Positions 1-8,816 of a stretch of DNA of 64,000 nucleotides are shown piece after piece. The DNA is from Oscillospiraceae bacterium (GTDB lineage: Bacteria; Bacillota; Clostridia; Oscillospirales; Ruminococcaceae): NCBI GenBank assembly GCA_900768245.1, contig CAAGCE010000187.1:1-64000 (forward strand), given 5' to 3'. The notes beneath the pieces were generated by a model. It did no database searches, was not told where the DNA came from, and was given only the letters and a program-made list of their open reading frames with translations. Position 1 is the first letter of the stretch, and each line of letters opens with the position of its first letter. The position numbers and the translations under genes are program-made.

Positions 1-113
1 CGCCCACTCTGCATCAAACTCCCTTGAAAGGCGGCAGCCTGTCTGCGGTCGTTTTCTTTGATTGGACGTATTCTATCCACCGTCTTTATCCATAGAACAA
101 ATGGTTATTAGTA

Positions 114-1325
114 TTAAATAAAATAGGTTTCCGTCAAAACAGAAACACCGCCGTCAATGTCTTTAAGGTCAATGAGATACATATTTTTCTTGATTCCATC
201 AAGCTTTCTGTTAAGGACCTCTGTAACAGGGAATACAACTACCGAATTATCATCATCACGACCGTGATAACGTGTGAAGTCGTTAAATTTAAATATGATA
301 TTTATGACCGAGCCATCAACCTTATTTTTTACAAAGAAGTTTGAAACAGGCTCCATATTAAGATCGAGTGTTGTGTTTGAAAGAGAGTTTGTTATTTTTT
401 CAGGTGTCATAAAATAATATTTTTCACGGTCTATCTGTTTGCGCAGACTTGTTGCAATGCAGCCGCAGAAAAGCTTGTCAATAGGGAAGAGCATTGCATA
501 AGAAACCTTTCCGCCCGCAAAAAAAGTTGTTGTACCCTGATTGAGAAGAAACAGCCTGCACCATTTCAGTGCATTAAAATACTTGTTCATACTTCTGTCC
601 TCAATGACCGCCTTAAAATCACGGAATATGTTTGGCGAATCGTCAACTCCGTCCAGTGACATAAGAAGCATACCGATCTTTTTACGGTTAAGAGTGTTTG
701 TTGAAAGCTTATCAAGCTTTTTAAGAGCTGTTTTTATCAGACGGTTTTCAGCACGGTTTATACTGAAAACATCATATTCAACATAAAACTTTTCTTTATG
801 AGCGAAGTTCCTTTTTGCGTGCTCAGAGTAAAGAGTTTTGCCTTTGACAAAGGTTTCGTTGCCTTGATAAGGAACATAGGTCTGCTTTAAACCGTTGCGG
901 ACAACATTAAGCACCTCGTCTGTAAACATTCTTACGCATATTTCAAAGATATTGAGCTGTTCCTTTTTGAAATAAAGCTCGTCTACCTTACGAATAGGCA
1001 TTTCATTCATTGAATCCAGCATATAAAGCAGCATACTTTTGGAAACGATCGCATTTTCGTCCTGATCGGCACATATCTGCGGCATAAGCTCTATTTGAGT
1101 ACCGTCTTTAAGGGTAATAATACCTGCATAACGTGCAGGATTAAGAGCTTTTCTTCCGTCGGGAAGAAGGATTTCTCTCATAACAGGAAAACGGTTGCTT
1201 TCCGTAAAGTCAAGAAGACGGTCAAAATTAATATCAGGCAGAGGGATAATGTGTGAGTCATCTGAACTGCCGCCTCTTATAAAACAATCGCCGTCTGTAA
1301 TTACAAAGCGTTTTATTTTTTTCAT
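114..1325 (-). CDS. mcrC: McrC-family protein, apparently without nuclease motif
   Basis: Partner of the McrB ATPase next to it; McrC proteins normally supply the cutting domain of McrBC type IV (modified-DNA) restriction systems. The 403 residues match the family in length. The conserved helix at about 275-286 (SYAMLFPIDKLF) corresponds to the usual fLfpMnklFE segment. The C-terminal 100 residues occupy the place of the PD-(D/E)XK nuclease, but I cannot find PD or (D/E)xK there: the strand expected to carry DxK reads INIIFKFN near 341-348. Start ATG at 1325 has GGGAG upstream and lies 12 nt after the mcrB stop, so the two are co-transcribed. Family assignment is fairly firm; nuclease activity is doubtful. 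Confidence 0.8.
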   Translation of the reverse strand: MKKIKRFVITDGDCFIRGGSSDDSHIIPLPDINFDRLLDFTESNRFPVMREILLPDGRKALNPARYAGIITLKDGTQIELMPQICADQDENAIVSKSMLLYMLDSMNEMPIRKVDELYFKKEQLNIFEICVRMFTDEVLNVVRNGLKQTYVPYQGNETFVKGKTLYSEHAKRNFAHKEKFYVEYDVFSINRAENRLIKTALKKLDKLSTNTLNRKKIGMLLMSLDGVDDSPNIFRDFKAVIEDRSMNKYFNALKWCRLFLLNQGTTTFFAGGKVSYAMLFPIDKLFCGCIATSLRKQIDREKYYFMTPEKITNSLSNTTLDLNMEPVSNFFVKNKVDGSVINIIFKFNDFTRYHGRDDDNSVVVFPVTEVLNRKLDGIKKNMYLIDLKDIDGGVSVLTETYFI

Positions 1326-1337
1326 ATTATCGCTCCC

Positions 1338-2345
1338 TTAGATTTTAAGGTATGCGTTAATATTGCCGAAAGCGGCATTGTTTATTGTATATACTTCATC
1401 GTTTTCAAGATAAAGTTCAGCTTTTGCACCGAAAATCTGAGCATAGTCGACCGCAGTTGCACGGACAAACTGTTCGTTTTCTTCCTTATTTGCATCACCG
1501 AGAACAAGTCTTATCTTCTCGTAATCATCATAGAAATATTCCTGAAGAAGAGGAACAATAGAGTTTTTGAAAATGTGTGCAAGGACTGCAAGAGTAGGTC
1601 TTGAACGCAGAGCCATAAAGTAGGCATGTCCGATAGTATGATCACGGTCGCAGAGGATCTCAATTCGCTTATTGATTTTTGTCATAAGCTCTTTGATGTC
1701 AACGCCGTCGACTACAACACCGTTGAGAAGTTCAGGGTTAGGCATCATTTCAACAAAGTCAAAACGACGTCTGAGAGCGGAATCCAGCATAGCAATGGAA
1801 CGGTCGGCAGTATTCATAGTGCCGAGTATGTAAACATTGTCAGGAACACCGAATGCCTCCTGCGAATAAGCAAGCTTAACAGTAGCCTCTTCAGCCTGAC
1901 CGATGCGTTTGGTAGGCTCAATAATAGTGATCATTTCACCGAAGATCTTGGAAACATTGCCTCGGTTTATCTCATCTATGATAAAGACATATTTTTCACC
2001 CGGATTTTTTGCGGCTTCATCACAAAAACGCTTAAATACACCCTCATTTACCTTGTACACCATTTCTTCTTTACGGGAACGTTCACCCTTTTCGTTCATT
2101 ACCTGGATAAAAACAGGCTTGATACCTTCAACGAATTCTTCGTAACCGAAAGACTGATGGAATGTTGTAAATTCTATTTGTCCGTAAAGCGATCTGAGAG
2201 CATGATATTTTTCGAGCAGATCGTTATAATCGTCCTTCATAACCTCACGGATAGGTCTGCCGTAGATGATAGAAATAGCATATGCGACAGTGTTGTAAGT
2301 TTTACCTGTGCCCGGAGGACCGTACAAAATGATATTAGACCCCAT
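1338..2345 (-). CDS. mcrB: McrB-like AAA+ GTPase/ATPase, N-terminal recognition domain absent
   Basis: AAA+ motor of an McrBC-type system. Walker A is GPPGTGKT at residues 9-16, the McrB signature Walker B FIIDEINRGN at 121-130, and MNTADRS plus the RRRF arginine finger follow near 190-207. The start was set at 2345 because AGGTGG lies 9 nt upstream; an earlier in-frame ATG at 2381 would add 12 residues. At 335 residues the protein is little more than the motor: the N-terminal domain that reads methylcytosine in classical McrB is missing, as the Walker A begins at residue 9. First gene of a two-gene leftward unit with mcrC; more genes could lie beyond the window edge. Confidence 0.85.
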   Translation of the reverse strand: MGSNIILYGPPGTGKTYNTVAYAISIIYGRPIREVMKDDYNDLLEKYHALRSLYGQIEFTTFHQSFGYEEFVEGIKPVFIQVMNEKGERSRKEEMVYKVNEGVFKRFCDEAAKNPGEKYVFIIDEINRGNVSKIFGEMITIIEPTKRIGQAEEATVKLAYSQEAFGVPDNVYILGTMNTADRSIAMLDSALRRRFDFVEMMPNPELLNGVVVDGVDIKELMTKINKRIEILCDRDHTIGHAYFMALRSRPTLAVLAHIFKNSIVPLLQEYFYDDYEKIRLVLGDANKEENEQFVRATAVDYAQIFGAKAELYLENDEVYTINNAAFGNINAYLKI

Positions 2346-2373
2346 TAAATTTATCCACCTCATATACATATTG

Positions 2374-2430
2374 TGTATCACGGAAAAGAATAGTTAATAT
2401 AACCAATATAAAACGTTTTTTGGTGATACA
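2374..2430. promoter_or_regulatory. 8-bp inverted repeat upstream of mcrB
   Basis: TGTATCAC (2374-2381) and GTGATACA (2423-2430) form a perfect inverted repeat 41 bp apart in the AT-rich region that must hold the mcrB promoter. It could be an operator or a chance match. No consensus promoter is clear between the arms. The rest of the gap up to 2625 is AT-rich with no further structure I can support. Confidence 0.3.
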
Positions 2431-2625
2431 TATTTATATTATTTTACTGCAAAATCATTAAAAATACAATAGAAATTTGAAAGTTAGCTATATTTTTTAT
2501 AATTACGATAAAATGGTTAGTTATAACTGTGCTATTTATACAATAGATGTCAATATAAAAATGGCAAATAATTTTTATTGTGAACCTAAATTTATTGTGT
2601 TAACACGAAAAAATGTATGAAAATG

Positions 2626-3498
2626 TTATTTAATAACACTTCCATGAGAGATCGGACGGCAAAGTGAACTGAAAAATCCACATTCTGCAAGTTCAAGACA
2701 GCATTTTTCTGCTAAGTCAATGTCGGTAAATATGCCGTAAACAGCTGAACCGCTTCCGCTCATTACTGCGTTTAGTCCGCCGTTATTGATTATTTTTTCT
2801 TTTATTTCTTTTATCTCCCTGACATCGGATACACGCTCAAAAATATTTGAGCAGATTTCAGCAGACTTAGCTACATCATCATTATCAAAGGCTTCAATAT
2901 TAAAATCAAATCCGCTCAGGTCTGAAAGTGAGTCGATTTTCCCGAATGCCTCTTTGGTGGAAATTCCCTGATTTCCTTTTCCGAGAACAAGGTAGCAGGT
3001 CGGAAAAGGCGGTGCATCTGAAATAATTTCACCAATGCCTTCACAAAGTTTAGTTCCGCCTTTGATACAAAACGGAATATCTGCACCTACTTTAACACCT
3101 ATGCCGCAAAGTTCATCATCTGATAAATCTGAACCGCATAAAGCATTGAGTGCGACCAATACAGCAGCACCGTCCGCACTTCCGCCGCCGAGTCCCGCTT
3201 CTGACGGAATATGTTTTTCAATGTGTATATCAGCACCATGATCTGTTAAACCGACAGTATTGAAAAAAGCTTGTGCTGCCTTATAAGCGATATTTCTTTT
3301 GTCGCATGGTATATTTTCATCTGTGCAGGTTATATTTATCCTGCCGCTGCTGTTGAGATTTACGTTTACAATGTCATACAGCGAAATGCTCTGCATAACA
3401 CTTTTTAATGTATGAAAACCGTCATCACGTTTGCCTGTAATATGCAGGGTAAGATTTATTTTGGCGGGTGCAATGACAGTAACCTTTTTATTCAGCAA
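2626..3498 (-). CDS. ispE: 4-(cytidine 5'-diphospho)-2-C-methyl-D-erythritol kinase
   Basis: GHMP kinase that phosphorylates CDP-ME in the non-mevalonate (MEP) route to isoprenoid precursors. The first strand APAKINLTL, the ATP-binding loop EAGLGGGSADGAA near residue 100 and the C-terminal MSGSGSAVYG motif are all present, and 290 residues is the normal length. The start appears to be TTG at 3498 with GGGAG before it, as no ATG lies between the stop of the preceding gene and the conserved APAKINL segment. It overlaps the end of the acetyltransferase gene by 11 nt, which implies translational coupling. Confidence 0.95.
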   Translation of the reverse strand: MLNKKVTVIAPAKINLTLHITGKRDDGFHTLKSVMQSISLYDIVNVNLNSSGRINITCTDENIPCDKRNIAYKAAQAFFNTVGLTDHGADIHIEKHIPSEAGLGGGSADGAAVLVALNALCGSDLSDDELCGIGVKVGADIPFCIKGGTKLCEGIGEIISDAPPFPTCYLVLGKGNQGISTKEAFGKIDSLSDLSGFDFNIEAFDNDDVAKSAEICSNIFERVSDVREIKEIKEKIINNGGLNAVMSGSGSAVYGIFTDIDLAEKCCLELAECGFFSSLCRPISHGSVIK

Positions 3499-4087
3499 AA
3501 AATTCAGCTCCCAAATCAGATTTTATGTCACAGAAATCAATAACAGGGGATTGTGTTTCAGTGTGTTTGCCAATAAATTTTTCCATCCATATCATATCGT
3601 ACCAGTGGCTGAATTTGTAACCGCACTTGTGAAATGTTCCGACAAGTTTGTATCCAAGCTTATTGTGAAAAGCCATACTTCCGTTTGTAAGATGTTCATC
3701 CTCGGTTTCTGTGTAAGCAATGCAGGCATTGAGATTTAAAATGCCCTGCTTGCCAAGAAGTTTTTCAAGTACAGCATAAAGCTTTCTGCCTATGCCTGAA
3801 GCTGTGCAGTCTTGTTTTACATAGATAGTTGTTTCGACTGCCCAGTCATATGCGGCACGTTCCTTAAACGCTCCTGCATAAGCGTATCCGACAATTTCAC
3901 CGCCACGTTCTGCTACAATATAAGGGTATTTTTTTGAGATATTGATAATTCTCTGCGTGAATTCTTCAAGACTTGGGACATCGTATTCAAAAGTAATGGC
4001 AGTATCGGTAACATAAGGTGTGTAGATCTTTAATAATTCTTCGGCATCATTTGCATTTGCAAGACGTATATTAAATTTTTCAGGCAT
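3488..4087 (-). CDS. GNAT acetyltransferase, phosphinothricin N-acetyltransferase type
   Basis: Acetyl-CoA-dependent N-acetyltransferase resembling the Pat/YwnH group, whose members acetylate phosphinothricin-like or methionine-sulfoximine-like amino acids. The N-terminal IRLANANDAEELLKIYTPYV, the core GEIVGYAYAGAF and the acetyl-CoA loop GIGRKLYAVLE followed by LNACIA fit that subgroup; FHKCGYKFSHWYDMIWMEK near residue 160 is the characteristic tail. The C-terminal 25 residues run past the usual fold end. GGAGA precedes the start. It overlaps ispE by 11 nt. The real substrate is unknown. Confidence 0.85.
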   Translation of the reverse strand: MPEKFNIRLANANDAEELLKIYTPYVTDTAITFEYDVPSLEEFTQRIINISKKYPYIVAERGGEIVGYAYAGAFKERAAYDWAVETTIYVKQDCTASGIGRKLYAVLEKLLGKQGILNLNACIAYTETEDEHLTNGSMAFHNKLGYKLVGTFHKCGYKFSHWYDMIWMEKFIGKHTETQSPVIDFCDIKSDLGAEFFAE

Positions 4088-4115
4088 AAAATCATCTCCG
4101 GAATCATCAAAATTA

Positions 4116-4143
4116 AAGCAACACCACAGAAGCGGTGTTGCTT
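4116..4143 (-). terminator. Rho-independent terminator after the aminotransferase
   Basis: On the minus strand an AAGCAACACC...GGTGTTGCTT stem with a short loop is followed by TTAATTTT. It lies 25 nt past the aminotransferase stop and just before the acetyltransferase start, separating the two transcription units. Confidence 0.8.
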
Positions 4144-4168
4144 GCAGACAAGACTTTAGGCTATATAA

Positions 4169-5341
4169 TTATTTTTTTATTTCAGCAAGATATTCTTTTA
4201 TTCTTTCAATAGCGTCCATAAGATGCTTTAATGAATAAGCATATGAAACACGGATGTGTCCTTCGCCGCATTCGCCGAAAGCATCTCCCGGAACAACAGC
4301 GACCTTGTGTTTGTAAAGAAGATCTTCACAGAACTGCTTGCTTGTCATACCTGTTGATTTTATGCTTGGGAAAACATAAAACGCACCCATAGGTTCAAAG
4401 CAGTCAAGACCTATTTCGTTAAATGCATTTACTATCCAACGTCTGCGTATATTATATTCATTTACCATTTTTGAAACTTCACCGTCGCAGTTTTCCATTG
4501 CTTCAACAGCGGCATACTGAGAAATGGTAGGTGAACACATAATTGCATACTGATGTATTTTAAGCATCTGTTTTATAACAGGTGCAGGACCTGCAAGATA
4601 ACCAAGACGCCAGCCTGTCATTGCATAAGCCTTTGAGAAACCATTGACAAGAATGGTGTGTTCCTTCATACCTTCGATCTCGGCAATTGAAACATGACGA
4701 CCGTCATATGTAAGCTCCGAGTATATTTCATCGGAAAGAATCATAATATTCGTGTCACGGATCACATCGGCAATTGCTTCAAGGTCCTTGCGGTTCATAA
4801 CAGCACCTGTCGGGTTGTTAGGAAACGGAAGAATGAGAAGCTTGGTTTTATCTGTAATTTTTGCTTTAAGAGCCTCTGCTGTAAGACGAAATTCGTCTTC
4901 GATCTTTGTTTCGATAACAACCGGGACACCGTGCATAAGCTCGATTATAGGCTTATAGCAAACAAAGCTTGGCTCAACGACAAGAACCTCATCGCCCGGG
5001 TCAACTATCGCTCTTATTCCAAGGTCAATGGCTTCAGAGCCGCCGACTGTAACGATGATTTCCTTATCGGGATTATAGTCAACGTTTATTTTGCGGTTGA
5101 GATAGTCGCTTATTGAGCGGCGGAGCTGGATCAATCCTGCATTTGCTGTGTAAACTGTCTTGCCTTTTTCAAGGGTTGTGATAGCCGCACGTCTGATCGA
5201 CCATGGGGTCTGAAAGTCAGGTTCGCCAACACCAAGGGAAATTACTCCGTCAAGCGTATTGGCAATATCGAAAAATTTTCTTATTCCGGAAGGCTTGATC
5301 TCTTTGCACTTGTCCGAAAGTATTTTATCATAGTCCATCAT
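4169..5341 (-). CDS. PLP-dependent aminotransferase, class I/II
   Basis: Fold-type I aminotransferase of the aspartate/aromatic group (PatA/AspC-like). PNNPTGAV and SDEIYSELTYDG bind the cofactor, the Schiff-base lysine is in NGFSKAYAMTGWRLGY, and the substrate arginine is in GEGHIRVSYA. Length 390 is typical. Start ATG 5341 follows AAGGAG at 11 nt. The gene sits 69 nt downstream of an Lrp/AsnC regulator on the same strand, a common Clostridia arrangement in which the regulator senses the amino acid handled by the enzyme. A 17-bp direct repeat straddles the start region (5310-5326 and 5358-5374). Substrate not determinable from sequence. Confidence 0.92.
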   Translation of the reverse strand: MMDYDKILSDKCKEIKPSGIRKFFDIANTLDGVISLGVGEPDFQTPWSIRRAAITTLEKGKTVYTANAGLIQLRRSISDYLNRKINVDYNPDKEIIVTVGGSEAIDLGIRAIVDPGDEVLVVEPSFVCYKPIIELMHGVPVVIETKIEDEFRLTAEALKAKITDKTKLLILPFPNNPTGAVMNRKDLEAIADVIRDTNIMILSDEIYSELTYDGRHVSIAEIEGMKEHTILVNGFSKAYAMTGWRLGYLAGPAPVIKQMLKIHQYAIMCSPTISQYAAVEAMENCDGEVSKMVNEYNIRRRWIVNAFNEIGLDCFEPMGAFYVFPSIKSTGMTSKQFCEDLLYKHKVAVVPGDAFGECGEGHIRVSYAYSLKHLMDAIERIKEYLAEIKK

Positions 5342-5374
5342 TGGAAAACGAACTCCTTTGTCCGAAAGTATTTT
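5310..5374. repeat. 17-bp direct repeat spanning the aminotransferase start
   Basis: TTGTCCGAAAGTATTTT occurs at 5310-5326, inside codons 5-11 of the aminotransferase, and again at 5358-5374 in its leader. The copies are identical and 48 bp apart, consistent with a small duplication of the gene start. Confidence 0.7.
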
Positions 5375-5410
5375 CAGGCAGAAATATAGTCAGCCTGTTG
5401 CGATTGCACA

Positions 5411-5890
5411 TTATGGGGAGACAAAACTTCTTTCATCGGTTTCCTCGTCGTCAATGAAAATGCCCTTTTCTTTGTAGCGTTTGAGGAAGAAATGAGTAGA
5501 TGTTGAGATTACCCCGTCAATAGTTGAAAGACGCTGAGCAACAAACAAAGCAATCTCCTTGTAGTTTGTGCCGCTTATAGTAACAGCAAGGTCGAATGCA
5601 CCTGACATAAGAGTAAGGCTTTCAACTTCATCATACATCATAATTGTTTTGGCAATATCGTCAAATCCGCAGTCTGCCTTTGGAGTAACTTTAACTTCAA
5701 TAAATGCAGTAACTCTGTCTTTATCGGCAAGATCTTCGTTAAGGATAGCGGAATATCCCTTGATTATGCCGTTATGTTCATATTCCTTTATTTTGGCTTC
5801 AACCTCCGCTTCGCTGAGGCCTGTCATCGCGGCAAGCTCCTTGCAGGAAAGTCTGGCATTCTGCTGGAGAAGATTTACAATGGTATCCAT
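5411..5890 (-). CDS. Lrp/AsnC family transcriptional regulator
   Basis: Small feast/famine regulator of 159 residues. An N-terminal winged helix (MDTIVNLLQQNARLSCKELA, then recognition helix GLSEAEVEAKIKEYEHNGIIKGY) is followed by the RAM/ACT ligand-binding domain (VTAFIEVKV...YDEVESLTLMSGAFDLAVTI). The start at 5890 was chosen because AAGGATGG lies about 9 nt upstream and the domain begins there; the reading frame is open for 30 further codons that do not match the family. It is transcribed together with the following aminotransferase. Effector probably an amino acid (inference). Confidence 0.9.
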   Translation of the reverse strand: MDTIVNLLQQNARLSCKELAAMTGLSEAEVEAKIKEYEHNGIIKGYSAILNEDLADKDRVTAFIEVKVTPKADCGFDDIAKTIMMYDEVESLTLMSGAFDLAVTISGTNYKEIALFVAQRLSTIDGVISTSTHFFLKRYKEKGIFIDDEETDERSFVSP

Positions 5891-6002
5891 AAATAAAACC
5901 ATCCTTTTCAAAAAATATTTTAACAGAATAAAATTATTCCGTCGGCTTTTTAAAATTATCCATAATACAGATTGTATCACAAAATCTTACAAATGTCTAT
6001 AA

Positions 6003-6845
6003 CTATTTTATATCAATAAAGTGAGGATTTCTCTCTTTAAAATAGCAAAGCTGATTAAAACCGGCTTCAAGAGCGATTTCTGCACCGTCGGCAAGGTTCT
6101 TTCCAAGGTCAGCTGTGCAGTGTGCATCAGAACCTAAAGAAAGTATTTCACCGCCAAGCTCACGATAAAGCTTTACCCAGCGCAGGTCGGGGAGAGCCTT
6201 TCCGTAAGGCTGGCGCAGACCGCTTGTGTTTATTTCAATCCCTTTGCCGTTATTTATAATGGTACGGAAGATCTCACGGATCATCTCTTCGTGTGCAGAC
6301 ATATCAACTTCGATACCGTGTTCGCCTGTAATATATCTGAGGGGGTAGGTGAGATGACCGAGTATGTCAAATTTGTTCCATTTGCAAAGGCTGAGGACAT
6401 CTTTGTAATAGTTGCTGAGAAGCTCTGTAACATTGATTTTTGAGTAATCAATGAATGCATAGTCGTCCTGACCTGAGATCTGGTGTATAGAACCTATTAC
6501 AAAGTCAAGGCGGTTGTCCGCAACGATCGATTCGGCAAGTCCGAAATCGCACGGAGCCTGTCCGAGTTCAATTCCGCAAATCATATTGAGTGTTCCTTCA
6601 TATTCTGCTTTAAGACGTGTGTTTTCACGCATTGATATTTCAAAATCACGTCCGAAGTCGTATGTATCATATTCATTTGGTTCTGCACCATAATGTTCAA
6701 TGGAGAACCAGCGGTTTACTTCGCAATGATCTGTTACTGCATATGCTGCAAGACCTTTTTCGGCAGCTGTTCTGACCATATCTTCAAGAGGAGAAATACC
6801 GTCCGGAGAATTTGTTGAATGGGTGTGGCAATCAATAAGATTCAT
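6003..6845 (-). CDS. PHP-domain phosphatase, histidinol-phosphatase (HisJ/HisK type)
   Basis: Metal-dependent PHP hydrolase. The N-terminal DCHTHSTNSPDG, the VTDHCE motif, the GIELGQAP segment, GSIHQI and the late SLGSDAH give the metal ligands. Members of this subgroup dephosphorylate L-histidinol phosphate in histidine synthesis, but no other his gene is in the window. Start ATG at 6845 fits the domain (MNLIDCHTHS); an in-frame ATG at 6857 is the alternative. The only good Shine-Dalgarno (AAAGGAGG, 6922-6929) is 76 nt upstream of 6845, with a 10-bp stem between them; see the separate entry. Divergent from the ACT-domain gene. Confidence 0.85.
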   Translation of the reverse strand: MNLIDCHTHSTNSPDGISPLEDMVRTAAEKGLAAYAVTDHCEVNRWFSIEHYGAEPNEYDTYDFGRDFEISMRENTRLKAEYEGTLNMICGIELGQAPCDFGLAESIVADNRLDFVIGSIHQISGQDDYAFIDYSKINVTELLSNYYKDVLSLCKWNKFDILGHLTYPLRYITGEHGIEVDMSAHEEMIREIFRTIINNGKGIEINTSGLRQPYGKALPDLRWVKLYRELGGEILSLGSDAHCTADLGKNLADGAEIALEAGFNQLCYFKERNPHFIDIK

Positions 6846-6930
6846 AGCAATGACCATATTTTCTGTTAAGGCGTGTTAAGAAAAGTGATTTTCCGTTAAG
6901 AAGCACTCAGAGAAAATATGACCTCCTTTC
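6843..6930 (-). promoter_or_regulatory. Displaced Shine-Dalgarno with intervening hairpin (PHP phosphatase)
   Basis: In transcript order: GAAAGGAGG (6930-6922), CATATTTTCT (6920-6911), a 46-nt loop, AGAAAATATG (6864-6855), nine bases, then the start ATG (6845-6843). The arms are perfectly complementary over 10 bp. Folded, the SD would be 10 nt from the start; unfolded, 76 nt. The loop contains a smaller GAAAA/TTTTC hairpin. The structure is seen in sequence; a role in translation is inference. Confidence 0.6.
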
Positions 6931-6987
6931 AATAAGTTTTATCGGATTTTTAAGCCTGCACTTGATTTGCGGCTTTGATATGTTAAT

Positions 6988-6993
6988 ATTATA
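6988..6993 (-). promoter_or_regulatory. Extended -10 promoter of the PHP phosphatase
   Basis: On the minus strand TGATATAAT is an extended -10 (TGn-TATAAT). The -35 is poor (TGTCAT 17 bp upstream). It gives a leader of about 135 nt that contains the displaced SD and hairpin. Confidence 0.5.
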
Positions 6994-7082
6994 TCACATT
7001 CTGCGGCAAAATGACATAATAATTCATAAAAAAACGCACAAATTTGTTTGATTTATGCCTTTTATTTTTCTACATTCTGTGA

Positions 7083-7088
7083 TATAAT
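7083..7088 (+). promoter_or_regulatory. Extended -10 promoter of the ACT/UPF0210 pair
   Basis: TGATATAAT (TGn-TATAAT, -10 at 7083-7088) faces the ACT-domain gene 36 nt on. It is preceded by TTCTG and lacks a good -35. The same TGTGATATAAT appears in the divergent promoter facing the other way. Confidence 0.5.
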
Positions 7089-7130
7089 TGACCATATGTT
7101 TTAGAAGAATAATTTTTCGGAGGTTTTTCC

Positions 7131-7400
7131 ATGAGAGCTGTTATTACTGTTATCGGTAAGGATACCGTAGGAATTCTCACAAAGGTAAGCGGTATTTGCA
7201 CCGAATACAACGCAAATGTTATTGAAGTTACACAGAGCGTACTTCAGGATATGTTCGCAATGATTATGCTTGTTGATATTTCAAAGCTTAACAGAGATTT
7301 TACTGAGCTTGCTGACAGAATGAATGCTCTCGGTGACGAACTGGGACTTAAAATTCATACAATGCATGAGGAGATATTCAATACAATGCATTCTGTGTGA
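7131..7400 (+). CDS. ACT domain-containing protein (UPF0237)
   Basis: An 89-residue protein made of a single ACT domain (MRAVITVIGKDTVGILTKVSG...), the regulatory amino-acid-binding fold also found in GcvR. SD CGGAGG lies 8 nt before the ATG. It is followed after 46 nt by the UPF0210 gene; this two-gene pair is conserved across many bacteria and archaea, which suggests joint action, but neither biochemical role is established. Divergent from the PHP phosphatase. Confidence 0.9.
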   Translation: MRAVITVIGKDTVGILTKVSGICTEYNANVIEVTQSVLQDMFAMIMLVDISKLNRDFTELADRMNALGDELGLKIHTMHEEIFNTMHSV

Positions 7401-7446
7401 TTGCAGGAGCTTGTATTATTCAATAACTTAATGTCAGGAGTTTTTT

Positions 7447-8802
7447 ATGCTTAACGTACATGATATACTTGAAACCATTAAGATGATACAGGACGAATGT
7501 CTTGACATCAGAACAATTACAATGGGTGTTTCGCTTCTTGATTGTATTGACAGCGATATTGATGTTGCCTGTGGAAAGGTATATGAAAAGATAACACGCT
7601 GTGCTGCAAATCTTGTAAGCGTTGGCGAAAAGATTGAAAAGGAATTCGGTATTCCTATTATAAATAAAAGATTGTCCGTTACACCTATCGCTATTGTATC
7701 GGCTGCCTGCAGTGCGAGCCCTGTAAAGTTTGCGCTGACGATGGAAAAGGCTGCAAAAGCTGTAGGAGTAAACCTTATCGGCGGTTATTCCGCTCTTGTT
7801 CAGAAGGGCTTTTCCGCAGGTGATGAAAGACTTATAAAGTCTATCCCTGAGGCTCTTGCTTCAACTACATGTGTATGTTCTTCCGTAAATATCGGTTCAA
7901 CAAAAACAGGTATCAACCTTGATGCCTGCAAGATGATGGGCGGTATCGTAAGAGAATGTGCTGAAAAAACGGTTGATGATAAGTGCTTTGGTGCAGCAAA
8001 GCTTGTTGTGTTCTGCAATGCTGTTGAAGATAATCCGTTTATGGCAGGTGCATTCCATGGTGTCGGTGAGCCTGACTGTATCATTAATGTGGGCGTTTCG
8101 GGACCTGGCGTTGTTCGTTCCGCACTTGCAAAATATCCTGATGCCGATATTACACAGATCTCAGATATTATAAAGAAAACCGCATATAAAATAACAAGAG
8201 TAGGTCAGCTTGTGGGCGTTACAGCTTCCGAAAGACTTGGCGTTCCGTTTGGTATCGTTGATCTTTCGCTTGCTCCTACACCTGCCGTTGGCGACAGTGT
8301 TGCACATATTCTTGAAGAAATTGGTCTTGAAAGCTGCGGTGCGTGCGGCACAACTGCTACACTTGCCCTCCTTAACGATGCGGTAAAAAAAGGCGGTGTA
8401 ATGGCTTGCTCAAGGATCGGCGGACTTTCAGGCGCATTTATTCCTGTTTCCGAAGATGCAGGTATGATAGATGCAGCTGTAAGAGGCTCACTTTCAATTG
8501 AAAAGCTTGAAGCAATGACTGCTGTATGTTCAGTTGGTCTTGATATGATAGTTATTCCGGGTGATACACCTGCCGATGTCATTTCGGCTCTTATTGCCGA
8601 TGAAGCTGCTATCGGTATGGTAAACTGCAAGACCACAGCCGTAAGAGTAATTCCTGCTATCGGAATGAAGGAAGGGGAATTCCTTGACTGGGGCGGTCTG
8701 TTCGGCAAGGGCCCTGTTATGAATATAAACAAGTATTCACCGTCAAAATTTATTAGCAGAGGCGGTCAGATACCTGCACCGCTCCACAGCCTTAAAAACT
8801 AA
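7447..8802 (+). CDS. PFL family protein UPF0210 (DUF711)
   Basis: A 451-residue DUF711 protein. The N-terminal [20 protein letters not shown] and the glycine-rich stretch [20 protein letters not shown] are family hallmarks; members adopt a fold related to pyruvate formate-lyase without the glycyl-radical motif (family knowledge). Full length with SD CAGGAG. Second gene of the ACT/UPF0210 operon, ending at a weak hairpin near 8817-8854. Function unknown. Confidence 0.9.
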   Translation: MLNVHDILETIKMIQDECLDIRTITMGVSLLDCIDSDIDVACGKVYEKITRCAANLVSVGEKIEKEFGIPIINKRLSVTPIAIVSAACSASPVKFALTMEKAAKAVGVNLIGGYSALVQKGFSAGDERLIKSIPEALASTTCVCSSVNIGSTKTGINLDACKMMGGIVRECAEKTVDDKCFGAAKLVVFCNAVEDNPFMAGAFHGVGEPDCIINVGVSGPGVVRSALAKYPDADITQISDIIKKTAYKITRVGQLVGVTASERLGVPFGIVDLSLAPTPAVGDSVAHILEEIGLESCGACGTTATLALLNDAVKKGGVMACSRIGGLSGAFIPVSEDAGMIDAAVRGSLSIEKLEAMTAVCSVGLDMIVIPGDTPADVISALIADEAAIGMVNCKTTAVRVIPAIGMKEGEFLDWGGLFGKGPVMNINKYSPSKFISRGGQIPAPLHSLKN

Positions 8803-8816
8803 TTTACAATGATGTG

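Noticed and set aside
1..113. Possible coding fragment at the left edge
   Set aside because: All frames on both strands are interrupted or lack a start with ribosome binding site, and no family could be recognised in so short a piece.
1626..2348. 240-codon open frame antisense to mcrB
   Set aside because: It lies fully opposite an AAA+ gene with intact motifs, has no SD and its composition is that of a reversed coding strand.
8205..8732. 175-codon open frame antisense to the UPF0210 gene
   Set aside because: No SD and fully covered by a conserved gene on the other strand.
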